From a virus: a stretch of DNA of 36,987 nucleotides. Shown in pieces: positions 25,319-33,208 of this stretch. The DNA lies in IMG/VR virus record IMGVR_UViG_3300030107_002918, positions 1 through 36,987 of that record. The stretch is one strand, 5' to 3'. The stretch's first letter is position 1. Each line of letters opens with the position of its first letter. The position numbers were made by a program, and so were the translations under genes. A model generated the notes under the pieces. The model worked only from the letters and a program-made list of their open reading frames with translations. It made no database searches and was not told the origin of the DNA.

Positions 25319-27718
25319 TTACATACCCACATCAAAACCTCCTAATCTGTTGTTTGTAGATTCAAAGTTTTGAGAAGGTTTTCCATTTTCTTTTTGATCA
25401 ATCATCGCTGATTGTTGAGAAGCTTGCATTCTAGCTCTTTCGTCTTTACGATTTTCAGCTAATAATTGTGTCTCTGTTTTTGTTTTAGATTCTAATTGTT
25501 TTAATTGCATAGCGTATTGAAACTCTAACTGCATTAATCTTTCTTTGATTGAAGCCTCTTGATCTAAAGCTTGTGCTTTACCATCTATCTTTAATTGTTC
25601 TAACTGCTTTTGTGTTTCAACCATAGATCTATTTTTCTTAATCTCAGCTTCTGAAGCTGCTTCAGCTGCTTTAGCTTGAGCCTCTCCCTGCGCTGCGGTT
25701 TGTTCTAACTGTCTCTGTTGATCTTCTTCACCCTTTCTTTTACGCCTTATTTTTAATAATTGATTCGCTAGTTTAACATTTTTAATAGCTCTTAAATCTA
25801 TAGCGTCTTCTAATTCAATACTACCTTGACTAAGTGCGCCACCTATATTGTTTTCTAACATAGCTTTTTCTTCTTCATCTGGTTCTAATTCTAAAAATAT
25901 ACCAAAGTCATATAAATGTAAATTTGACATTTCTTGAAGTGTAGCTACATTATGAGCACCTATAGATTCTATAAAAGCGTTTTTAGTTGGAGAATATTCT
26001 ATAATATCAGATATTCTGAGAGATAATTGCTCAGCTATTTCAGCTGTTAAAAACATACCACTATTAAGTATATGTCTTGTAGCCGTGTTACTATTTGCTG
26101 CCGCCATTTTTTGCACACCAACCAAAGATCTTTCTGCTGGTGTAGAACCATCTGTGGCTTCGTTTAATCCAGTCACATCTCTTATCATTTGTAGATAATA
26201 ATTATAAGTCTGTATTAAACTTTGCATTTTAGCACCAGAAGCCTGCCCGTTATTTAGTTCTTGTATCGGTATTTTACCTGGGTTACCATCACCCTCAGCA
26301 GTGAATGATCTACCAACTATACTACCTGTTTGAAAGAACATGTTTAAAGCTTCTTGTGGATTATAGTTTGTACCATTACCTAAATCAACTTCAGCTAAAC
26401 CATCAACGTCAACAAATATACCATCAGGAGTCATTCTTGATAACACTTGTTGTATTTTTAAATGTGTCAATTGAATCATATCAGCAAAACCTGTGATACG
26501 ATTAACCAACGAGTCGATTCTACCCTCGTACATTCTAGGTGCAACTATAGCGTAATTCATTTTAACCTTAGTGTAATCACTTTTAGGTCTCATCATATTC
26601 CTAGCTTTTTCCCACTTCAACAACTTATCAGTACCTAACACGTAAGCACCTTCATATAAACACTCTAAATTTCTAGACAGTTTTTCATATCTTTCGTTTT
26701 CTGGTAATTTATCATCTTTAGCTATAGCTTTATCATTACCACTTCCCATTTTTTTAACTTTATAAACTTCATTCATATAAGTTTTATAGTTAAAATACAT
26801 TATGTCAACTTTGTTTTCGTCAGCCTCCATGTTAGTATTAACACCATTATATCCACTATATTTGGTATGGGAACTTTTTGATGTAATCTCTTCTAGGTCT
26901 ACGTTTGTTAAAAATGGAAACTGCTTTTTTAATTCATTTACAGGTATTGTTTTTACTTCACCCACATAATATATATCGTCAAAGAAAGGTGATTCTGTAT
27001 AAGAGTAAACTAAATTAGCCGGATCAACGTAATCTATAACAACGCCTTCAGATGTGTTAAACGTGGTTTTAACGGCCCCAATACCGCAAACAACTAAATC
27101 ATGATAAAATCTTCTTTTTATTAAATCATATTGATTTCCACGCATTAACATGTTTATAGCTTGTTCTTCGGCTATTTCTATAGCTTGCTTATAATCTAAT
27201 TGCATATGTAATCCCAACTCCTCTTCAGTAGCAGGTAAAGATTCTACTTTACTTTCTTTTGTGTTTATATAGAAATTTTGCTGAACGAAGGTATCAAACT
27301 CTTGCATAGCCATATCATTCTGAATAGCCTTCATGTATTCAGTTCTTTTAACAACACCAAATGGATCTTGTGAATATGCTTTTATATCATATAGTCTTTC
27401 AGCGATACCATTAACAACTATATCTACAAATTTAGATATAATAGGCACAGGTGTCCAATCTAAATTTAAATAGGACAAATCACCATTTATAGATAACTCA
27501 TCCTTATACTTTTGTACTGATTGTTCTCCTCTAGCATATAAACGTAGATTATGTATTCTAGAACCGTTATGATTATATCTATTATTAGCCCCGTATGTTT
27601 TTCCGTACCACTCGTGTTGAATAGCTTTAGCTACTTTTAAGCCATAATCATAGCTCATTTTCTCTAAATCACTAACAACTTGACTAGGAAAGTTTATATT
27701 TATAACTGATTCAGCCAT
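25319..27718 (-). CDS. Portal protein
   Basis: 799 residues. The N-terminal half has RLYARGEQSVQKY..., LDWTPVPIISKFVDIVVNGIAERLYDIKAYSQDP and KRTEYMKAIQNDMAMQEFD, and further HDLVVCGIGAVKTTF...YVDPANLVYSYTESPFFDDIYYVGE, the pattern of portal proteins of crAss-like and other large podoviruses (DNA-translocating ring at one capsid vertex). The middle has AIVAPRMYEGRIDSLVNRITGFADMIQL. The C-terminal 150 residues are Gln/Lys/Glu/Ala-rich coiled coil (about 650-770), such as a portal barrel or tail could form. It lies between TerL and the scaffold-like gene, the standard order, and starts 2 bases after the TerL stop. The assignment rests on length, position and recalled motifs. Confidence 0.8.
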   Translation of the reverse strand: MAESVININFPSQVVSDLEKMSYDYGLKVAKAIQHEWYGKTYGANNRYNHNGSRIHNLRLYARGEQSVQKYKDELSINGDLSYLNLDWTPVPIISKFVDIVVNGIAERLYDIKAYSQDPFGVVKRTEYMKAIQNDMAMQEFDTFVQQNFYINTKESKVESLPATEEELGLHMQLDYKQAIEIAEEQAINMLMRGNQYDLIKRRFYHDLVVCGIGAVKTTFNTSEGVVIDYVDPANLVYSYTESPFFDDIYYVGEVKTIPVNELKKQFPFLTNVDLEEITSKSSHTKYSGYNGVNTNMEADENKVDIMYFNYKTYMNEVYKVKKMGSGNDKAIAKDDKLPENERYEKLSRNLECLYEGAYVLGTDKLLKWEKARNMMRPKSDYTKVKMNYAIVAPRMYEGRIDSLVNRITGFADMIQLTHLKIQQVLSRMTPDGIFVDVDGLAEVDLGNGTNYNPQEALNMFFQTGSIVGRSFTAEGDGNPGKIPIQELNNGQASGAKMQSLIQTYNYYLQMIRDVTGLNEATDGSTPAERSLVGVQKMAAANSNTATRHILNSGMFLTAEIAEQLSLRISDIIEYSPTKNAFIESIGAHNVATLQEMSNLHLYDFGIFLELEPDEEEKAMLENNIGGALSQGSIELEDAIDLRAIKNVKLANQLLKIRRKRKGEEDQQRQLEQTAAQGEAQAKAAEAASEAEIKKNRSMVETQKQLEQLKIDGKAQALDQEASIKERLMQLEFQYAMQLKQLESKTKTETQLLAENRKDERARMQASQQSAMIDQKENGKPSQNFESTNNRLGGFDVGM

Positions 27719-27720
27719 CT

Positions 27721-29937
27721 TTAATTTTTAATTATTTTACTTGTCATACTGCTTTGATCATATTTTGCAAAATTTATATCCACAGGTGTTCTTTCTATTT
27801 TAGCGTTTGGTGCGTAAAGATGCTTATTGTTGGCCATTATTGCTAGGCCAGAACTTATAGTTGCGTCAAACTTTGTTCTTTTTGTTATGTCAAATCTACT
27901 CCAATCGTTTAACAAATCGTTAAAATATACATTACCAATCCCACCGTCTTGCATAATACCAACATGATCTTGTATATACATTTCAATTGCTGCAGCGTGC
28001 GCTTGTTTTATATCTTCACTAGAGTTTGGTATACCACCAACTTCTTTTTCAGCTACAGATAACTTGTTCCAAACCTTATCAGGTCTGTTCATACTAAATC
28101 CTCTATAACCTCTTCTTCTTAAGTAATACAACAATCGAGGTTTATTATTCTCTGCAAGTATTGGCATACCGTAAAAAACTAAAGCCATTAATACGTCTTC
28201 AAAGAATATTTCAGCTGTAGGTGGTCTTGATAGATATTCTAAAAAGAAACTACTACTAGGTGCGTCTTCCATGCTAAATTTAGTTAATCCATGTAAAGCA
28301 CCTTTAGAACCTCCACCATCTACAGTTCCTGATATATCGTACGAGTCACAACCAAAAGCTCCTACATGCTCATTACCAGGATATTTAATACCATTTTTTA
28401 ATATAACATTGTTTTGCATATATGATGGAGGCGTCCAACTTAGTTTAAATCTTCCTTTTGGATCTGGATAAAATATTACTTGTGTATCTTTTATACCGTT
28501 AACCCATTGAAAATTACCTGTAGTAATGCCTAGTGTTCTAGACATTTCTTCGTTGTAATCTATTTGCTCGTATATTTTTACTAAATTAAATATACTGTTT
28601 CTTGTCTCATCTCTAAACGCGTGTTCTGTAGTTCTAGGAAACTGACGGTAAAACTCGTTTAAAGCATCGTGATCTCCTTTTAAACCATCAGCTTCGTTTT
28701 GCCAATTATCTATTACGCCTACATCTATTAATTCACCATCTGGTGCGAGTCTATCGACATCAGGAGTATTAAAAACTGGAACTCCGTACTCGTCAATAAA
28801 TCCTTCGTAGTTCCATTCCATTGGGATAAACAAAGAATATAAGCCAGATTTTGTTTGTCCATTTTTATTTCGCTGAGTGACGTCTGATGCATTATATAGT
28901 TTTTTAAAATTATCTCCACCTTTATCTAAAGCATTTGATGTTGATCCCATCATACACTTACCAACTATTCTACTACCTAATCTTAAACATGTTTTTGTAA
29001 CCCTCCAATTGTTTAATATATTATCTGGTCTTTCCCACTTACCACTTTCATCATGTACTAACAATGCTAGTTTTTCACCGTCATAACTATTGTCTCCTGT
29101 GTTTTTCCAATCAATCGTAGTATCCAGCCCTTTAATATCTTCCAGCTTTTCGTTTGCTGTAATTTTTTTTCTTGTAAACTTACTTGCAGGTACTCTATAA
29201 GCAAGTTCGGATTTAGGACGATCCATACCATCTTGGATAGGTTTAAAAAAGAAAGGGTAATTAATAGATATAGGAACAACTTTATCTGTAAACATTTTCT
29301 TTGCATCAGCACCTGTTTTAGATAATATACCATATCTACTATCACTTGCAAGAGTAGCTAAATTAACCGTTTCTGCAGATGACATAAAAGAAAACCCTGA
29401 TCTTCTGTTTTTTAGGTAGCACATACCGTAACATCTTTTGTCTGCTTTACAAGCTTCCCAAAATATAAAAAACAATCTATTTGCCTCTCTGTAATCTGGA
29501 GCACCCACATCAATCTTGCTCCATTGTAAATACATGTAGTGTGTACCTGTTATATACGTTGGCTCACCATTATTTATAAACCAAAAACCCTCGTCTCTAC
29601 GTTTAAATTCTTCGTCTATATAATCAAACCACCGTTCTTTTTGATCTTCCGGATAAGCTCTCCAATCAAATATGTTTTTTATTCTACTAAGTTCTTTTGG
29701 ATATTCAAATTTTACCCACTTATTTTTAGGGTTTTTATAAACATTTTTAGGTACTTTTGGTAAAGCTATAACTAATCCTTGTATTTCTATTATCTCACCA
29801 ATTTGACCAGTATGAGATATTACAATTATATCATGATCTTTATCATATCCATATTTCCATTTTTTACCCTTATTAAGTCTACTAATAGTAGTTCTTTTTA
29901 TAGGTTCAACGGTTTTAACTAAGTCTTGCTCGTACAT
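27721..29937 (-). CDS. terL: Large terminase subunit (ATPase-nuclease)
   Basis: 738 residues. The ATPase part shows a deviant Walker A, LKNRRSGFSF (Lys176 to Ser183), with its Lys at the front as in lambda gpA (KSARVGYS) rather than in a GKS/T. Walker B is LALLVHDE (Asp296, Glu297) and GSTSN (331-335) fits the coupling motif. PRTTEHAFRDE comes at about 434-444. The nuclease half has VGAFGCDSYDISG (Asp531), ILAENNK (Glu596) and KFDATISSGLAIM (Asp691), a D-E-D set consistent with the RNase H-like packaging nuclease. It cuts and drives DNA into the prohead through the portal. Its ATG overlaps the last base of the preceding gene's stop, implying translational coupling. Confidence 0.88.
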   Translation of the reverse strand: MYEQDLVKTVEPIKRTTISRLNKGKKWKYGYDKDHDIIVISHTGQIGEIIEIQGLVIALPKVPKNVYKNPKNKWVKFEYPKELSRIKNIFDWRAYPEDQKERWFDYIDEEFKRRDEGFWFINNGEPTYITGTHYMYLQWSKIDVGAPDYREANRLFFIFWEACKADKRCYGMCYLKNRRSGFSFMSSAETVNLATLASDSRYGILSKTGADAKKMFTDKVVPISINYPFFFKPIQDGMDRPKSELAYRVPASKFTRKKITANEKLEDIKGLDTTIDWKNTGDNSYDGEKLALLVHDESGKWERPDNILNNWRVTKTCLRLGSRIVGKCMMGSTSNALDKGGDNFKKLYNASDVTQRNKNGQTKSGLYSLFIPMEWNYEGFIDEYGVPVFNTPDVDRLAPDGELIDVGVIDNWQNEADGLKGDHDALNEFYRQFPRTTEHAFRDETRNSIFNLVKIYEQIDYNEEMSRTLGITTGNFQWVNGIKDTQVIFYPDPKGRFKLSWTPPSYMQNNVILKNGIKYPGNEHVGAFGCDSYDISGTVDGGGSKGALHGLTKFSMEDAPSSSFFLEYLSRPPTAEIFFEDVLMALVFYGMPILAENNKPRLLYYLRRRGYRGFSMNRPDKVWNKLSVAEKEVGGIPNSSEDIKQAHAAAIEMYIQDHVGIMQDGGIGNVYFNDLLNDWSRFDITKRTKFDATISSGLAIMANNKHLYAPNAKIERTPVDINFAKYDQSSMTSKIIKN

Positions 29938-30212
29938 TATTTAGATCTTCCCTCTGCGAATCCTTTGAAGACTTGTGCTTTCTTTTCTTCAGGTGTTTTT
30001 CCCTCAAGCATATTCTCTTCTTCTTTGATTCTATTAAGTATTTCAAATGCGTCAAATATAGCTAGTTTTTTAGTGGCTGCCGCGTTTTTTAATCTATCAG
30101 CTGATATATCATCATCACTATCAACGATAGGTTCTTTCGCAACTTTAATTAGTTCTTCAACTGCTTTCTGCCCAGCTTGGATTATACTCTTCTTCGTTTC
30201 CTTGGTATTCAT
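29937..30212 (-). CDS. Small protein before TerL, possible small terminase subunit
   Basis: 91 residues from the ATG at 30212 (MNTKETKKSIIQ). An ATG at 30257 would add 15 residues but deepen the overlap with the upstream gene from 56 to 101 bases, so I prefer the inner one. All helical: KAVEELIKVAKEPIV, a short acidic link (DSDDD), SADRLKNAAATKKLAIFDAFEILNRIKEEENML, then a charged end (KAQVFKGFAEGRSK). The SADRLKNAAATKKLAIFDAFEI block looks conserved in phage genes next to TerL. The position and size fit a small terminase that picks the DNA to package, but no helix-turn-helix is obvious, so another packaging helper is possible. The last base of its stop is the first base of TerL. Confidence 0.5.
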   Translation of the reverse strand: MNTKETKKSIIQAGQKAVEELIKVAKEPIVDSDDDISADRLKNAAATKKLAIFDAFEILNRIKEEENMLEGKTPEEKKAQVFKGFAEGRSK

Positions 30213-30747
30213 ATTTAATTGTAATAAAATTTGATAAAACTCTATATAGTCTTTCACTATCTACTATAAATTCATACTCACTATTTGGCGTAAAACCAAC
30301 TAATTCGTTAACTTTAACTGTATTGTCAGAATACTTAACAATACCTTGTAAGGGTTTTTCCACCTCTATATTAAATGGATTTCGCGCTTTTAAAGGTTTA
30401 ACAAAGCAATAACCTTTTGGAGCTATCCATTCTTTATCTCTTTTGTATAAAAAGATTTGATCGTGGTTTATAAAATAAGTAGACTCATTAAAATAACTTC
30501 TACTATTTCTTTCTACACCCTTGACATCGTTCCATCTTCTAAATACATTGTGATGCACTATAACCGTGTCGCCAGGTTTTATATCTGTATCACCAATCAC
30601 GGGTGTTGATATAACAATAGCTTCTCGGTTTACATACTTATGTTGATATATATCAGTGTTGAGTATTAACTCCCCATTATCTAACTTTTTAGTATTGTTA
30701 TATCTTTTTCCTTTTGGTGTTACAACAAAGTTGTAAACACTTTTCAT
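30157..30747 (-). CDS. Tandem GroES-like protein, putative co-chaperonin or head-folding factor
   Basis: 196 residues that read as two GroES-type folds. Half 1 (about 24-101): a VVT strand, then GELILNTDIYQHKYVNREAIVIS, then IKPGDTVIVHHNVFRR, the counterpart of VKxGDxVI in GroES, and YFINHDQIFLYKR. Half 2 (about 112-181): GYCFVKPLKA, PLQGIVKYSD, VGFTPNSEYEFIVDSERLYRVLSNFITIKYE, close to the final GroES strands (E-x-L-x-x-V...I-x-x-I). Both mobile-loop regions lack a clear Ile-Val-Leu tripeptide: half 1 has LILNTD and half 2 a shorter loop. So binding to GroEL cannot be claimed. Chloroplast Cpn20 has the same tandem design. It sits one gene before TerL, far from the phage's true GroES. It could instead be a virion or RNA-linked protein with a GroES-like barrel. 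Confidence 0.55.
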   Translation of the reverse strand: MKSVYNFVVTPKGKRYNNTKKLDNGELILNTDIYQHKYVNREAIVISTPVIGDTDIKPGDTVIVHHNVFRRWNDVKGVERNSRSYFNESTYFINHDQIFLYKRDKEWIAPKGYCFVKPLKARNPFNIEVEKPLQGIVKYSDNTVKVNELVGFTPNSEYEFIVDSERLYRVLSNFITIKYEYQGNEEEYNPSWAESS

Positions 30748-30968
30748 TAGTATTCTAGATTATATTCTACAGATAACGCCATGTTTTTGTTAAAGTCTTT
30801 CCATGGTAGCACGTCTTTACCCTTTTTAATATATATAGAGTACTTATCTTCTTCTTCTATAATATCACAAATAGTATGGCCTCCATAGACTTCCTGACCA
30901 ACAGCGTAGTGCATAGCGTCGTTTTTATAGTCTTTACCTACACTAATCTTTCTTATTAACTTCGCCAT
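30747..30968 (-). CDS. Small conserved phage protein, function unknown
   Basis: 73 residues. It reads MAKLIRKISVGKDYKNDAMHYAVGQEVYGG, then HTICDIIEEEDKYSIYIKKG and DVLPWKDFNKNMALSVEYNLEY, a compact beta-rich fold with a gap-free hydrophobic pattern. The HYAVGQ...WKDFN.NM...EYN pattern seems familiar from marine phage genomes, without a known role. Its stop TAA shares one base with the ATG of the tandem GroES-like gene, and its start lies 26 bases inside the previous gene, so the three are probably translated as a chain. No metal or membrane motif is seen. Confidence 0.6.
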   Translation of the reverse strand: MAKLIRKISVGKDYKNDAMHYAVGQEVYGGHTICDIIEEEDKYSIYIKKGKDVLPWKDFNKNMALSVEYNLEY

Positions 30969-31254
30969 TTTCTTTTGGATAATTTATAATACCATCTTGA
31001 ATGTTAACATCATTAGTACCGTAATCTTTAATTAGTTCGTCTTGTAACATTGTTAACTCATCGTTTGTTCCTGCTAGAAAATGAAGTGCTTGATGTTTTC
31101 TAGCTTCTAAACTACCAATATCTAATTGTGCTCTATTAATTGCGTCTACTAGTTTTTGAATTCTTGTTAATTGCTCATCAGTAACTTTTTCAGGTTTCAC
31201 ACCTTTAAGTTTTTTAATTTTTTTACTAGTTCCTTTTACTTTACTTGTTGCCAT
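30943..31254 (-). CDS. Small coiled-coil protein, function unknown
   Basis: 103 residues. A basic, Lys-rich first third (KVKGTSKKIKKLKGVKPEK) is followed by two long helices, DEQLTRIQKLVDAINRAQLDIGSLEARKHQALHFLAGTNDELTMLQDELIKDYG, that could pack as a coiled coil. The end (NVNIQDGIINYPKENGEVNKKD) is charged. Small Lys-rich coiled coils are common near packaging genes, but I do not recognise a family. Its end overlaps the 73-residue gene by 26 bases. A packaging or scaffold helper is possible, with nothing to prove it. Confidence 0.55.
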   Translation of the reverse strand: MATSKVKGTSKKIKKLKGVKPEKVTDEQLTRIQKLVDAINRAQLDIGSLEARKHQALHFLAGTNDELTMLQDELIKDYGTNDVNIQDGIINYPKENGEVNKKD

Positions 31255-31281
31255 AATTTATTTAATTTAAGTTAATTTTAT

Positions 31282-32112
31282 TTATTTTTCAAATGATAAT
31301 ACTAATTTTATAGGTGATCTATGATATATTTTTACACCATCAGCTATACCTTGCGCGCCAGGACTATCTTTGCCCGCGCTACCTCTATCAACAGTAATAT
31401 CAACATCAGCTCCAGTTGCAGCACCTATACTCGTAATAGTACCTATAATAGTGTTATCGACCTCTTGTATAACATCACCTACTGAGAAAACTAGATTAGC
31501 ATCTTTGGTGTCAGTGTGAACCGTAGTTGTAGTTCCAGCTTCTACTACACCATCAGTTGTTACTGTGCTAGCAAAATTCATAGCGCCACAAGCTATACCA
31601 GCAACCCATAATATATCGTAACCAGGTGTTATAGCTACCCAATCACTACCATCCCAATATTTATCAGCTGGTGTACCTTCTGGAGTAAGAACCATAGTTA
31701 TATTAGATCCATTAGCAGCTACTGAGTTACCAGTGCTAGCAATAGATGTACCAACTAATGATTGACACATGTAGTCAATAGTTTCTATTTTTAATCCACC
31801 TAAAAACTCGTTAATACTAGGTTGTGACGTGGCTGTAGTGTTAAAACTACCTATAGATGTAGGAGCTTCAATGTGACCAGTTGTAGCGTTTAATTTTGAT
31901 TTTGCAAAAAACAATTGAAAAGGATGATGTTGAGCCGTACCATCATTACTAGCTACTTTTGCCGTAACATTTAATAATCTACTAGAACCTTTTGGAACTT
32001 CAAATGGTGTCCATGAAAATATCACGTCATCATCAGATGCTAATGCTGCTGCGTTTAATAAACTAGCGTCTATCAACGGTTTTACTTCTACTGTGAAATA
32101 CTTATTTATCAT
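31282..32112 (-). CDS. Probable virion protein (beta-rich), function unknown
   Basis: 276 residues. It starts MINKYFTVEVKPLIDASLLNAAALASDDDVIFSWTPFEVPKG. Then comes a strand-rich, Thr/Ala/Gly-heavy region with KVASNDGTAQHHPFQLFFAKS and a Val/Asp/Gly-rich stretch (FSVGDVIQEVDNTIIGTITSIGAATGADVDITVDRG) before HRSPIKLVLSFEK at the end. The GDVI...N..IGT.TSI run is like the small beta domains found in capsid decoration or fibre proteins. It sits 27 bases below the 103-residue gene's start, among small genes to the right of TerL, and just before it in transcription comes the holin. A head decoration role is inferred. Confidence 0.5.
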   Translation of the reverse strand: MINKYFTVEVKPLIDASLLNAAALASDDDVIFSWTPFEVPKGSSRLLNVTAKVASNDGTAQHHPFQLFFAKSKLNATTGHIEAPTSIGSFNTTATSQPSINEFLGGLKIETIDYMCQSLVGTSIASTGNSVAANGSNITMVLTPEGTPADKYWDGSDWVAITPGYDILWVAGIACGAMNFASTVTTDGVVEAGTTTTVHTDTKDANLVFSVGDVIQEVDNTIIGTITSIGAATGADVDITVDRGSAGKDSPGAQGIADGVKIYHRSPIKLVLSFEK

Positions 32113-32115
32113 AAT

Positions 32116-32502
32116 TTATTTTTTTACTTTTTCTAGTGATCTCCCACCAAAGTAAGCACCAATCACTGTTATTAATACTAATTGTAATAGATCTGTCCAC
32201 TTATCTTCAACGTTAAAACTTATAGCTCCAGCGTCGATAAATATCATTAATACTGTAGATATAACTAAAAATACTAATACTAATGGACGTATATTTTTAG
32301 ATAACCATGAATCTGAATTCATGTCCATCTTCCATCTTTCTGTTATTTGTTTTTGCATCTCTGCTTCATAACCCATAACTAGGTCTTTTATTTTTCTTTC
32401 TGCTTCTAATTTTTCTTCTTTAGATGTATGTAGGTTATCTATAACTCCACCTACATTTTTTATTAGTTCTCCAGCTCCTGCTGAAAATATTTTACTTATC
32501 AT
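32116..32502 (-). CDS. Holin-like membrane protein (GTA_holin_3TM-type)
   Basis: 128 residues. A hydrophilic helical N-terminus (MISKIFSAGAGELIKNVGGVIDNL, then a charged coiled region about 26-60) leads to SWLSKNIRPLVLVFLVISTVLMIFIDAG (membrane helix about 72-92). A second helix follows, LLQLVLITVIGAYFGGRSLEK (about 105-120), with a basic end KVKK. SKNIRPL...LITVIGAYFGGRS is typical of the GTA_holin_3TM family, so it probably opens the inner membrane at lysis. No recognised peptidoglycan hydrolase lies beside it; the small HEMKH protein two genes upstream is the only nearby candidate enzyme. It follows its neighbours closely (17-base gap upstream). Confidence 0.75.
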   Translation of the reverse strand: MISKIFSAGAGELIKNVGGVIDNLHTSKEEKLEAERKIKDLVMGYEAEMQKQITERWKMDMNSDSWLSKNIRPLVLVFLVISTVLMIFIDAGAISFNVEDKWTDLLQLVLITVIGAYFGGRSLEKVKK

Positions 32503-32519
32503 ATTTAATTATTGTTGAA

Positions 32520-32822
32520 TTATAATCCTGCAGCGTCTTCTTTTCTATCTAAATCTTTATCATCAAACTCATTCATCTCTTTATTGGTAAAAGCGCCTTC
32601 CATTGGTGGGGTTTTTGGTTTTTGACCTTGTACTGAAAAAGGCACGTCTTTATCAAACTTTGTTGGTCTACCTGTTAAATCTGTTAAACCACTTTTTGGA
32701 TCTTTATCTTTCATTGGTGATTTACATTCAGGACAGTTAGTGGCCATAGCGCCACATTTAGCACACTCACTACCTAAATCCATATATCTTGGGGTTGTAC
32801 CCCTTTTCATTTCATATCCCAT
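32520..32822 (-). CDS. Small protein with CxxC...CxxC zinc-ribbon-like motif
   Basis: 100 residues. CAKCGAMATNCPEC (about residues 20-33) holds two CxxC knuckles ten residues apart, a compact zinc-ribbon-like arrangement. It is followed by KSPMKDKDPKSGLTDLTGRPTKFDKDVPF, a Pro/Lys-rich stretch with little predicted order, and an acidic end (MNEFDDKDLDRKEDAAGL). The KSPMKD segment is a loose relative of the KSSPLK tag found elsewhere here. The role is unknown: zinc binding is likely from the Cys pattern, with DNA, RNA or protein as the possible partner. The nearest neighbours are the HEMKH protein and the holin, with gaps of 10 and 17 bases. Confidence 0.6.
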   Translation of the reverse strand: MGYEMKRGTTPRYMDLGSECAKCGAMATNCPECKSPMKDKDPKSGLTDLTGRPTKFDKDVPFSVQGQKPKTPPMEGAFTNKEMNEFDDKDLDRKEDAAGL

Positions 32823-32832
32823 TGTTTGTTAT

Positions 32833-33207
32833 TTAGTGTTTTTCCCAAGGAAATTCTTTACTACCTTCTGGCAACCATTCTCCCTCGTAGTTTATCATAC
32901 CGCGATGTCTTTCATATTTTTCCCCATCATATATTATCTCCTCGTCTGTATATGATAACTTACCAGTTTTCATATCTACCATGTGCTTCATTTCGTGCAT
33001 AAGTACTTTACGCTCTTGAGCACTACCGGGTTTAATATGATTACCTATAAATATCGTACCGTCGTCATTAGCCTCACCATCAATACCAGGATCCAAATCT
33101 TTTCTAATGACAGTAACACCAGGTATCGAAGCATCGTCTTTATCAAAACGATTCTTATTAGTATGGTAATCTACCTTTCTATTTTCATTTCCTAATTTAA
33201 ATCCCAT
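32833..33207 (-). CDS. Small zincin-like protein (HEMKH), putative metallopeptidase
   Basis: 124 residues. HEMKH at residues 71-75, inside VLMHEMKHMVDMKTG, is an HExxH zinc motif on a helix. The upstream TIFIGNHIKPGSAQERKVL supplies the edge strand and lead-in expected of minimal zincins. The end (YDGEKYERHRGMINYEGEWLPEGSKEFPWEKH) is acidic and aromatic-rich with several possible third ligands (Glu or His), but which one is unclear. The compact layout looks like a small family I recall in marine phages without tested function. It might mature a virion protein or cut peptidoglycan near the holin, which is inference. It starts one base after the previous gene's stop. Confidence 0.55.
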   Translation of the reverse strand: MGFKLGNENRKVDYHTNKNRFDKDDASIPGVTVIRKDLDPGIDGEANDDGTIFIGNHIKPGSAQERKVLMHEMKHMVDMKTGKLSYTDEEIIYDGEKYERHRGMINYEGEWLPEGSKEFPWEKH

Positions 33208-33208
33208 A

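Noticed and set aside
32116-32502. Holin-like gene as a spanin or other tail membrane protein
   Set aside because: The two-helix layout with SKNIRPL and AYFGGRS and a charged N-terminal helix fits GTA-type holins better; no lipobox or signal peptide is present.
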